Shown: one piece after another, positions 39,590 through 46,974 of the stretch
Position numbering within the stretch: position 1 is the first letter of the stretch
How the letters are laid out: every line of letters starts with the position of its first letter
DNA from: Streptomyces sp. DH24
GTDB lineage: Bacteria > Actinomycetota > Actinomycetes > Streptomycetales > Streptomycetaceae
DNA: 64,000 nt
Direction: 5' to 3'
Assembly (NCBI RefSeq): GCF_029813775.1
Contig: NZ_JARVKW010000003.1
Location: forward strand, 124,001-188,000
The notes under the pieces: generated by a model
What the model was told of the DNA's origin: nothing
The model's input: the letters and a program-made list of their open reading frames with translations, nothing else
Database searches by the model: none
Made by a program: the position numbers and the translations under genes

Positions 39590-39627
39590 GTTACTTACGG
39601 TAACCCGAGTCTGTTACCCACGGGTAG
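39590..39627. promoter_or_regulatory. Paired TetR-type operators
   Basis: GTTACTTACGGTAAC (39590-39604, inverted repeat with 5-bp arms) and GTTACCCACGGGTAG (39613-39627, core TACCCACGGGTA) fit one pattern, GTTACYYACGGKTA, and start 23 bp apart between divergent acyl-CoA dehydrogenase and TetR genes. Binding by the adjacent TetR protein is inferred. Confidence 0.65.
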
Positions 39628-39733
39628 GAAAAGTCAACTCCCGACCACCGCTCGGCTGCCCGTTCGATCTCCCGGGCCGGTCGGGTGTTAGTTTGCGCAG
39701 GCGTCACCGAAACAGCACGGGTGGGGAGAGCAC

Positions 39734-40378
39734 ATGAACACCACGCAGCCGACCGAGCAGCAGCGGTCCGCCGACCGCAGACGCCGCGAGCTGCTGGAAG
39801 CCGCCGACCGAGTGGTGCTGCGCGACGGCCCGCAGGCGTCGATGAACGCCATCGCCGCGGAGGCCGGCATCACCAAGCCGATCCTCTACCGGCACTTCGG
39901 CGACAAGGGCGGACTGTACGCGGCACTCGCCAAGCGGCACACGGACGCCCTCCTCGACTCGCTGCGCGCGGCGCTGGACGCCCCGGCACAGCGGCGCCGG
40001 CGCGTGGAGGCCACCCTCGACACCTACCTCGCGGCGATCGAGGCCCGTCCGCAGGTCTACCGCTTCCTGATGCATCCGGCGGAGACCGGCCAGGGCGGCG
40101 AGCCCGGGTTCGACATCGGCGCGCACTCCGCGCCGCTGCTGCGGCGCATGGGCGAGGAGCTGGCGCAGGTCATCGAGGAACGGGTCGACCTCGGACCCGG
40201 CGGCGGGCAACTGGCACGGGTCTGGGGCCACGGGATCGTCGGCATGATGCACGCCGCCGGCGACTGGTGGCTCGGCGAACGGCCCTGTTCCCGGGCGGAG
40301 TTGGTGACGAGCCTCGCCGATCTGCTGTGGGGGCGGCTGGCCGCAGCCGGGGACCGGACCGGGGCGCCCGGGTTCTGA
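39734..40378 (+). CDS. TetR-family regulator
   Basis: A 214-residue regulator. The helix-turn-helix lies at residues 37-58 (MNAIAAEAGITKPILYRHFG). The C-terminal ligand domain includes VYRFLMHPAETG and GHGIVGMMHAAGDWWLGE, as in regulators of fatty-acid or acyl-CoA genes. GGGGAG lies before the ATG. It likely represses the divergent acyl-CoA dehydrogenase gene and itself. Its stop is only 4 nt from that of the convergent deformylase gene. Confidence 0.93.
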   Translation: MNTTQPTEQQRSADRRRRELLEAADRVVLRDGPQASMNAIAAEAGITKPILYRHFGDKGGLYAALAKRHTDALLDSLRAALDAPAQRRRRVEATLDTYLAAIEARPQVYRFLMHPAETGQGGEPGFDIGAHSAPLLRRMGEELAQVIEERVDLGPGGGQLARVWGHGIVGMMHAAGDWWLGERPCSRAELVTSLADLLWGRLAAAGDRTGAPGF

Positions 40379-40382
40379 CGCC

Positions 40383-40922
40383 TCACCCGCTCCAGGAGGC
40401 CCGCGCGACCTGCCTCAGCAGACGGCGCCGGCGCCACCCCGTGACGCGGTCGGCGTACACCGTGCCGTCCAGGTGGTCCGTCTCGTGCTGCAGGCACCGC
40501 GCGAAGAAGCCCGTGCCGTGCACGGTGACCGGTTCGCCCGTCACCGTCACGCCCTCGACCACGGCGTGGTCGTAGCGCCGCGTGCCCGCCTCCAGGCCCG
40601 GCAGGGACAGACAGCCCTCGGGACCGCGCAGCACCAGGCCGTCCGCCTCGACCAGCCGCGGGTTCACGACATGGCCGACGTGACGTACGTCATCGTCGTC
40701 CGGGCAGTCGTACACGAACACGCGCAGCGGCTCGCCCACCTGGTTGGCGGCGAGGCCGACGCCCTGCGCCGCGTACATGGTCGCGAACAAGTCCTCGACG
40801 AGGCGGGCGAGTTCGGGGCCGAAGTCGGTGACGTCCGCGCACGGCGTGCGCAGCACCGGGTCGCCGAGCAGGGTGAGGGGCCGGACGCGCCCGCGGGCGC
40901 CCGGGATGGAGGCGTGTGGCAT
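40383..40922 (-). CDS. def: Peptide deformylase
   Basis: A 179-residue metalloenzyme that removes the N-formyl group from new proteins. All three signature motifs are present: GVGLAANQVG, EGCLSLPG (metal ligand Cys104) and QHETDHLDG (His146, Glu147, His150). The metal-binding cysteine and both histidines are intact. Streptomycetes carry several copies; this is probably not the one next to fmt. The ATG at 40922 has no strong ribosome site, so a start further upstream cannot be excluded. Confidence 0.94.
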   Translation of the reverse strand: MPHASIPGARGRVRPLTLLGDPVLRTPCADVTDFGPELARLVEDLFATMYAAQGVGLAANQVGEPLRVFVYDCPDDDDVRHVGHVVNPRLVEADGLVLRGPEGCLSLPGLEAGTRRYDHAVVEGVTVTGEPVTVHGTGFFARCLQHETDHLDGTVYADRVTGWRRRRLLRQVARASWSG

Positions 40923-41092
40923 GGCGGCAAGAGTACGGTCCGTGCCGGAACACCCCCGGCCTCGCCTCCCCCGCGAACGCCCGAGCGGTGCCATGATTCG
41001 GGAGTGCGAATGGATCTCGATAGGCTGAGCTCCACCACCACGTTGCCGTCAGGCCACAGGCGCGGCGCGTACGCAAGGAGGATCGAGAACTG

Positions 41093-42331
41093 ATGGCAGG
41101 CAACTCGGACCCGCTCACGCCGCGGGCCAAGCTGGCCGTGACCGCGGGCAAGGCGGTCGCAGCGGCATCGCGCGCCGCGGGACGCGGCAGCGGTTCGGTG
41201 ATCGGCGGCCGGGTGGCTCTCAAGCTCGACCCCGACCTCCTCGCCCGGCTCGCCCAGAACCTGGACGTCGTCCTCGTCTCGGCGACCAACGGCAAGACCA
41301 CCACCACCCGGCTCATCGCCGAGGCCCTGCGCGCGGCGGGCCCGGTCGTCTCCAACGCGCTCGGCGCGAACATGCCCGCCGGCATCACCTCGGCGCTCGC
41401 CGGCAACTCGGACGCCCGGTACGGCGTCATCGAGGTCGACGAGAAGTACCTGGCGGGCGTCGCCCGGGACACCGATCCGAAGTGCATCGCGCTGCTGAAC
41501 CTCTCCCGCGACCAGCTGGACCGCGCCGCCGAGACCCGCATGCTCGCCGAGAACTGGCGTGAGGGCCTGGCCGGTTCGAAGGCCGTCGTCGTGGCCAACT
41601 GCGACGACCCGCTCGTGGTGTGGGCCGCGTCGTCCTCCCCCAACGTGATCTGGGTCGCCGCCGGGCAGATGTGGAAGGACGACGCCTGGTCCTGCCCGTC
41701 CTGCGGCGGTGTGATGCAGCGCCCCGGTGACGACTGGTTCTGCGGCGAGTGCGGCTTCCGCCGTCCCACCCCGACCTGGGCGCTGTCCGGCGACCACGTC
41801 CTCGACCCGCACGGTTCGGCCTGGCCGATCCACCTCCAGCTGCCGGGCCGCGCCAACAAGGCCAACGCCACGTCCTCGGCCGCCGTCGCCGCCGTCTTCG
41901 GGGTGCCGCCGCAGGTCGCCCTGGAGCGCATGTACCAGGTGCAGGCGGTCGCCGGCCGCTACGACGTCGTGCAGTTCCAGGGCCGCGACCTGCGGCTGCT
42001 GCTCGCGAAGAACCCGGCCGGCTGGCTGGAGACGTTCTCCCTGATCGACCCGCCGCCCACCCCGGTGGTCCTCTCGGTCAACGCGCGCTCCGCCGACGGC
42101 ACCGACACCTCCTGGCTGTGGGACGTCGACTACACGCGTCTGACCGGGCACCCGATCTTCGTGGTCGGCGACCGCAAGCTCGACCTCGCGGTGCGCCTGG
42201 AGGTCGCGAACCAGCACTTCCAGGTGTGCGAGGACCTCGACCAGGCGGTGCAGATGTGCCCGCCCGGCCGGATCGAGGTCATCGCCAACTACACCGCGTT
42301 CCAGGACCTGCGCCGCCGCGTCGGCAACTGA
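41093..42331 (+). CDS. murT: Lipid II isoglutaminyl synthase, MurT subunit
   Basis: A 412-residue Mur-ligase-like subunit that, with GatD, amidates the D-Glu of lipid II to D-isoglutamine. The ATP-binding P-loop is SATNGKTTTTR (63-73); the central DUF1727-type C-terminal domain starts near 310. A four-cysteine zinc ribbon (Cys201, 204, 217, 220; CPSC … CGEC) is inserted in the middle domain, as in other MurT proteins. AAGGAGG lies 11 nt before the ATG. A weak promoter (TTCGGG at 40997, TAGGCT at 41021) is upstream. Confidence 0.95.
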   Translation: MAGNSDPLTPRAKLAVTAGKAVAAASRAAGRGSGSVIGGRVALKLDPDLLARLAQNLDVVLVSATNGKTTTTRLIAEALRAAGPVVSNALGANMPAGITSALAGNSDARYGVIEVDEKYLAGVARDTDPKCIALLNLSRDQLDRAAETRMLAENWREGLAGSKAVVVANCDDPLVVWAASSSPNVIWVAAGQMWKDDAWSCPSCGGVMQRPGDDWFCGECGFRRPTPTWALSGDHVLDPHGSAWPIHLQLPGRANKANATSSAAVAAVFGVPPQVALERMYQVQAVAGRYDVVQFQGRDLRLLLAKNPAGWLETFSLIDPPPTPVVLSVNARSADGTDTSWLWDVDYTRLTGHPIFVVGDRKLDLAVRLEVANQHFQVCEDLDQAVQMCPPGRIEVIANYTAFQDLRRRVGN

Positions 42332-42408
42332 CGCACTCCAGAGGACCCAGCACCCAGGACCCAGGACCCAGGACCCAGGACCCAGAGGACCCAGAGGACA
42401 CTGACTTC
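42332..42408 (+). repeat. Heptanucleotide tandem repeat between murT and gatD
   Basis: Between the two genes lie six contiguous heptamers of GACCCAG (42344-42385; the second is CACCCAG), then two copies of GACCCAGAG (42379-42387, 42388-42396). The last AGAGGA is the only ribosome-site-like sequence before gatD, 10 nt from its ATG. The repeat makes up most of the 77-nt intercistronic gap. Confidence 0.92.
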
Positions 42409-43137
42409 ATGAGCGACAACAGCCTGCGGCTCGTCTGGATCTACCCGGACCTGCTCAGCACCTACGGTGACCAGGGCAACGCCCTCGTCGTGGAGCGCCG
42501 GGCCCGGCAGCGCGGCCTGGACGTGGCCCGGCTCGACGTGCGCAGCGACCAGCCGATCCCCACGTCCGGCGACATCTACCTGATCGGCGGCGGCGAGGAC
42601 CGGCCGCAGCGCCTCGCGGCCGAGCGGCTGCGCCGGGACGGCGGTCTGCACCGGGCGGTGGCGAACGGCGCGATCGTGTTCTCGGTGTGCGCCGGCTACC
42701 AGATCCTCGGCCACGAGTTCATCAACGACCTCGGCCAGCGCGAGCCCGGCCTCGGCCTGCTCGACGTGGTCTCGGTGCGCGGCGAGGGCGCCCGGTGCGT
42801 CGGCGACGTCCTCGGGGACATCGACCCGCGCCTCAACCTGCCCCCGCTGACCGGCTTCGAGAACCACCAGGGCGTCACCCACCTCGGCCCCTCGGCCCGC
42901 CCGCTCGCCAGGGTGCGGTTCGGCAACGGCAACGGCACGGGCGACGGCACGGAGGGCGCGTACAACGACACGGTCTTCGGCACGTACATGCACGGCCCGG
43001 TGCTGGCCCGCAACCCGCAGATCGCGGACCTGCTGCTGAAGCTGGCGCTCGACGTGAACGCGCTGCCGCCGGTCGAAGACCACTGGTACGAGGCGCTCCG
43101 CAACGAGCGCATCGCCGCGGCCCAGCAACCCGCGTGA
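42409..43137 (+). CDS. gatD: Lipid II isoglutaminyl synthase, GatD subunit
   Basis: A 242-residue glutaminase of the CobB/CobQ-like type that supplies ammonia to MurT. Catalytic Cys94 is in FSVCAGYQILGHEF and His195 in GTYMHGP, the same numbering region as in Staphylococcus aureus GatD. YPDLLSTYGDQGNA opens the domain. It follows murT across a tandem repeat and is expected to be co-transcribed. GatD lacks the usual Glu of class I amidotransferases; I see none here either. Confidence 0.95.
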   Translation: MSDNSLRLVWIYPDLLSTYGDQGNALVVERRARQRGLDVARLDVRSDQPIPTSGDIYLIGGGEDRPQRLAAERLRRDGGLHRAVANGAIVFSVCAGYQILGHEFINDLGQREPGLGLLDVVSVRGEGARCVGDVLGDIDPRLNLPPLTGFENHQGVTHLGPSARPLARVRFGNGNGTGDGTEGAYNDTVFGTYMHGPVLARNPQIADLLLKLALDVNALPPVEDHWYEALRNERIAAAQQPA

Positions 43138-43327
43138 GCCCGGCGTTCACCGCCCGTACGGGCGGTGGGAACCGGCCCGTCTGACGCCCCCTCCGCACAG
43201 GTGAGCGGGGTCGTCCAGCAGGCGGACGCATGCTTCGGCCCCGCCCCCCGATGCCGCTAGGGTGGCGGGGATTCGAGCCGGACAGCGTGGTCCGGATCCG
43301 GCCCACGTCGAGAAGGTAATTCGGGCT

Positions 43328-44353
43328 ATGCGCATTGGTGTCCTCACGTCCGGCGGCGACTGCCCCGGCCTGAACGCCGTCATCCGGTCCGTCGTGCACC
43401 GTGCCGTCGCCGACCACGGCGACGAGGTCATCGGTTTCCGGGACGGCTGGAAAGGCCTCCTGGAGTGCGACTACCTCAAGCTCGACCTGGACGCGGTGGG
43501 CGGCATCCTGGCCCGCGGCGGCACGATCCTCGGCTCCTCCCGGGTCCGTCCCGAGCACCTGCGGGACGGCGTGGAGCGGGCCCGCGGACATGTCGCGGAG
43601 CTCGGCCTCGACGCGATCATCCCGATCGGCGGCGAGGGCACGCTGAAGGCGGCCCGGCTGCTCTCCGACAACGGCCTGCCGATCGTGGGCGTACCGAAGA
43701 CCATCGACAACGACATCGCGGGCACGGACGTGACCTTCGGCTTCGACACGGCGGTCACCGTCGCGACCGAGGCCCTGGACCGGCTGAAGACCACCGCGGA
43801 GTCCCACCAGCGCGTGCTGATCGTGGAGGTCATGGGCCGCCACACCGGCTGGATCGCGCTGCACTCCGGCATGGCGGCCGGCGCGCACGCCGTGGTCGTG
43901 CCGGAACGGCCCTTCGACATCGACGAGTTGACCGCCAAGGTCGGTGAGCGGTTCTCGGCGGGCAAGCGGTTCGCGATCGTGGTCGCCGCGGAGGGAGCCA
44001 AGCCGAAGGCGGGCACCATGGACTTCGACGAGGGCGGCAAGGACATCTACGGCCACGAGCGGTTCGCCGGGATAGCGCGGCAGCTCTCGATCGAGCTGGA
44101 GGGCCGCCTCGGCAAGGAGGCCCGGCCGGTGATCCTCGGGCACGTACAGCGGGGCGGTACGCCCACCGCGTACGACCGGGTGCTGGCGACGCGGTTCGGC
44201 TGGCACGCGGTGGAGGCCGTGCACCGGGGCGAGTTCGGGCGGATGACGGCCCTGCGCGGGACGGACATCGTGATGGTGCCGCTGGCGGAGGCCGTGGAGA
44301 CGTTGAAGACGGTTCCGGTGGAGCGGTACACCGAGGCGGAGTGCGTGCTGTAG
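43328..44353 (+). CDS. pfkA: 6-Phosphofructokinase
   Basis: A 341-residue glycolytic kinase turning fructose 6-phosphate into the 1,6-bisphosphate. GVLTSGGDCPGLNAVIR opens the nucleotide-binding domain. In GGEGT Gly104 points to ATP use, while Lys124 in VPKTIDNDI is the residue seen in pyrophosphate-dependent enzymes; catalytic Asp127 is present. Actinomycete ATP-dependent enzymes show this mixed signature. MGRHTGWIAL and GHVQRGGTPTAYDRVLATR complete the fold. AAGG lies 12 nt before the ATG. It stands alone and ends at the hairpin at 44464-44489. Confidence 0.95.
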   Translation: MRIGVLTSGGDCPGLNAVIRSVVHRAVADHGDEVIGFRDGWKGLLECDYLKLDLDAVGGILARGGTILGSSRVRPEHLRDGVERARGHVAELGLDAIIPIGGEGTLKAARLLSDNGLPIVGVPKTIDNDIAGTDVTFGFDTAVTVATEALDRLKTTAESHQRVLIVEVMGRHTGWIALHSGMAAGAHAVVVPERPFDIDELTAKVGERFSAGKRFAIVVAAEGAKPKAGTMDFDEGGKDIYGHERFAGIARQLSIELEGRLGKEARPVILGHVQRGGTPTAYDRVLATRFGWHAVEAVHRGEFGRMTALRGTDIVMVPLAEAVETLKTVPVERYTEAECVL

Positions 44354-44412
44354 CTGCAGGGGACGCGCCGTAGGGCTCCTGTTTCGTCGCCGGGTGCGGG
44401 CACGTCGCGGTC

Positions 44413-44436
44413 TGTCGCGCAGTTCCCCGCGCCCCC
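44413..44436 (+). repeat. Common Streptomyces intergenic element
   Basis: TCGCGCAGTTCCCCGCGCCC within this span is a sequence I remember from very many streptomycete intergenic regions, often next to terminators. Here it lies between the pfk stop and its terminator hairpin. The identification is from memory. Confidence 0.5.
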
Positions 44437-44463
44437 CACGCCTGCCGCAGGCCCGCTGTCCTG

Positions 44464-44489
44464 CCCCCGGTCAATGGTGTGACCGGGGG
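44464..44489 (+). terminator. Terminator of pfkA
   Basis: CCCCCGGTCA pairs perfectly with TGACCGGGGG across a 6-nt loop. A T-rich tract is lacking, as is common in streptomycetes. Confidence 0.7.
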
Positions 44490-44537
44490 CCGTCCTACTC
44501 TGGTTCGGACACACCCCCACGAATCAGGAGCCGGCGG

Positions 44538-45488
44538 ATGGAACACAGCGGGCACGGCATGGTCATGGATCTGCCGCCGTTCACGCTGGGGCGCGGACTT
44601 CAGTGGTCGGCGGACCCGTTCTTCCTGGTCGCCTGTCTGCTGGGACTCGCGCTGTACGGATGGGGGGTCGTCCGGCTGACGCGGCGCGGCGACAAGTGGC
44701 CGGTCGGACGGACGGTGGCGTACGTCGCCGGTGTGCTGTCCGTCGCGCTGGTGATGTGCACCGGGCTCAACGACTACGGCATGGTCATGTTCAGCGTGCA
44801 CATGGTGCAGCACATGGTCATCAGCATGCTGTCGCCGATCCTGATCCTGCTCGGCGCCCCGATCACACTGGCGCTGCGGTCGCTGCCTCCCGCCGCCCGC
44901 GGTCACAAGGGTCCGCGCGAGCTGCTGCTGATGCTGCTGCACAGCCGCTACATGAAGATCGTCACGCACCCCGTGTTCACGATCCCGCTGTTCATCGCGA
45001 GCCTGTACGCCCTGTACTTCACCCCGCTGTTCGACTTCCTGATGGGCTCGAAGACGGGCCACGTCGCGATGATGGTGCACTTCCTCGCCGTCGGCCTGGT
45101 CTTCTTCTGGCCGATCATGGGCGTGGACCCGGGGCCGAACCGGCCGGGCCACCTGATGCGGATGCTGGAGCTGTTCGCGGGCATGCCCTTCCACGCGTTC
45201 TTCGGCATCGCCCTGATGATGGCCTCGACGCCCATGGTCGAGACGTTCCGGAATCCGCCGTCCTCGCTCGGCATCGACGCGCTCTCCGACCAGAACGCGG
45301 CCGGCGGCATCGCCTGGGCGTTCAGCGAGATCCCGTCCGTGCTGGTGCTGATCGCGCTGATGTTCCAGTGGTACGCCTCCGACCAGCGGCAGGCCAAGCG
45401 CAAGGACCGGGCCGCCGACCGCGACGGCGACCAGGAGCTGGAGGCGTACAACGCCTATCTCGCCTCGCTGAACGCACGCGGCAACTGA
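44538..45488 (+). CDS. Cytochrome c oxidase assembly protein, CtaG type
   Basis: A 316-residue polytopic membrane protein (about seven hydrophobic segments) of the caa3-type CtaG family, involved in copper insertion into cytochrome oxidase. FSVHMVQHMVISMLSPILIL carries the paired His typical of the family, and MMVHFLAVGLVFFWPIMGVD the next conserved block. The N-terminal MEHSGHGM could bind copper. AGGAG lies 7 nt before ATG 44538. Confidence 0.9.
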   Translation: MEHSGHGMVMDLPPFTLGRGLQWSADPFFLVACLLGLALYGWGVVRLTRRGDKWPVGRTVAYVAGVLSVALVMCTGLNDYGMVMFSVHMVQHMVISMLSPILILLGAPITLALRSLPPAARGHKGPRELLLMLLHSRYMKIVTHPVFTIPLFIASLYALYFTPLFDFLMGSKTGHVAMMVHFLAVGLVFFWPIMGVDPGPNRPGHLMRMLELFAGMPFHAFFGIALMMASTPMVETFRNPPSSLGIDALSDQNAAGGIAWAFSEIPSVLVLIALMFQWYASDQRQAKRKDRAADRDGDQELEAYNAYLASLNARGN

Positions 45489-45567
45489 CGACTCTGCGTC
45501 GTTCCTGATTCGCAGGGCGCCCGGACGGGGCACCATGGAGGGAACGAACCATGAGGAGGGTGTTGCG

Positions 45568-45735
45568 ATGCCCGGTTCCACGGACAGTTCCACCAAGACG
45601 ATGGGGGTGCTCACCGTCGGCGGTCTCGTGATGGTGACCGCCTACACGGTGGCTCTCGGAAGCAACGGATGGCTGTGGTTCGGCTGGGTCGTCCTCGGAC
45701 TGCTCACCCTGGGGATGGTGCTCAGCCAGGGGTGA
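45568..45735 (+). CDS. Small membrane protein
   Basis: A 55-residue protein with two closely spaced hydrophobic segments (LTVGGLVMVTAYTVAL and WFGWVVLGLLTLGMVL). GAGGAGGG at 45553-45560 sits 7 nt before ATG 45568. It follows the CtaG gene by 79 nt on the same strand. Function unknown; co-expression with CtaG is likely. Confidence 0.65.
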   Translation: MPGSTDSSTKTMGVLTVGGLVMVTAYTVALGSNGWLWFGWVVLGLLTLGMVLSQG

Positions 45736-45762
45736 GCGCGCCGGCGGGCCGCCCGCCGGGGT

Positions 45763-46974
45763 TCACTGGGCCAGTCGCCCGGCCGAGTGCACGCCGGGCT
45801 GGTACTTCGGCAGGCGGATCGTGATCTTCATGCCGGCTCCGACCGCGGTCTCGATGACGAGGCCGTGGTCGTCGCCGTAGACCTGGCGGAGCCGGTCGTC
45901 GACGTTGGACAGTCCGATGCCGCCGGACGGGCTGACCTCACCGGCGAGGATGCGGCGCAGCAGGCCGGGGTCCATCCCGGCGCCGTCGTCCTCGATGACG
46001 ACGAGTGCCTCGGCGCCCGCGTCCTGCGCGGTGATCTGGATGTGGCACGTGCCCGAGGACACGGCCTTGCCCTCAAGACCGTGCTTGACGGCGTTCTCGA
46101 CCAGCGGCTGCAGACACAGGAACGGCAGCGTGACCGGCAGCACCTCGGGCGCGATCTGCAGGGTCACCGCGAGGCGGTCGCCGAAGCGTGCCCGCACCAG
46201 CGCCAGGTAGTGGTCGATGGCGTGGAGCTCGTCGGCGAGGGTGGTGAAGTCGCCGTGCCTGCGGAACGAGTAGCGGGTGAAGTCGGCGAACTCCAGCAGC
46301 AGCTCGCGGGCGCGCTCGGGGTCGGTGCGTACGAAGGACGCGATCACCGCGAGCGAGTTGAAGATGAAGTGCGGGGAGATCTGGGCGCGCAGTGCCTTGA
46401 TCTCGGCCTCGATGAGCCGGGTGCGGGACTGGTCGAGGTCGGCCAGTTCGAGCTGCACGGACACCCAGCGGGCGACCTCCCCGGCGGCGCGGACGAGGAC
46501 GGCGGACTCGCGGGGCGCGCAGGCGACGAGCGCGCCGTGCACCCGGTCGTCCACGGTGAGTGGCGCGACCACGGCCCAGCGCACCGAGCAGTCGGGGGTG
46601 TCGCAGGTCAGCGGGAAGGCCTCGCCCCGGCCGGTCTCCAGGGGCCCGGCGAGGCGGTCCATGATCTCCGTGCGGTGGTGGGCGCCCACCCCGTCCCAGA
46701 CCAGGACCTCCTTCAGGTCGGTCAGGCACAGCGCGTCCGTGCCCAGCAGTGAGCGCAGTTTCCGGGCCGATTTGCGGGCCGTCTCCTCGGTCAGGCCGGC
46801 GCGCAGCGGGGGCGCGGCGAGGGAGGCGGTGTGCAGGGTCTGGAAGGTGGCGTGCTCGACGGGGCTGCCGAGCCCGGCGAGGTTCGCCGGCCGGGCGGTG
46901 CGCCGGCCCAGCCAGAAACCGGCGGCGAGCAGCGGGAGCACGGCCACGCACAGACCGGCCACGAATCCGCTCAC
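45763..46974 (-). CDS. LytS-type sensor histidine kinase
   Basis: A 403-residue kinase. One N-terminal membrane helix (VAGLCVAVLPLLAAGFWLG) is followed by a GAF-like region (80-190) and a His_kinase domain of the LytS/YehU type: IKALRAQISPHFIFNSLAVI contains the phosphorylated His, and the ATPase has VENAVKHGLEG (N box) and DDGAGMDPG. The GTG start overlaps the stop of the symporter gene (GTGA), with GGAGGTG upstream. It is the last gene of the regulator-DUF485-symporter-kinase unit, so it probably senses the solute or carbon state linked to the symporter. Confidence 0.92.
   Translation of the reverse strand: MSGFVAGLCVAVLPLLAAGFWLGRRTARPANLAGLGSPVEHATFQTLHTASLAAPPLRAGLTEETARKSARKLRSLLGTDALCLTDLKEVLVWDGVGAHHRTEIMDRLAGPLETGRGEAFPLTCDTPDCSVRWAVVAPLTVDDRVHGALVACAPRESAVLVRAAGEVARWVSVQLELADLDQSRTRLIEAEIKALRAQISPHFIFNSLAVIASFVRTDPERARELLLEFADFTRYSFRRHGDFTTLADELHAIDHYLALVRARFGDRLAVTLQIAPEVLPVTLPFLCLQPLVENAVKHGLEGKAVSSGTCHIQITAQDAGAEALVVIEDDGAGMDPGLLRRILAGEVSPSGGIGLSNVDDRLRQVYGDDHGLVIETAVGAGMKITIRLPKYQPGVHSAGRLAQ

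Noticed and set aside
42332..42408. Tandem heptamers as a CRISPR-like array
   Set aside because: The units are seven bases long and contiguous, without spacers. It is a simple sequence repeat.
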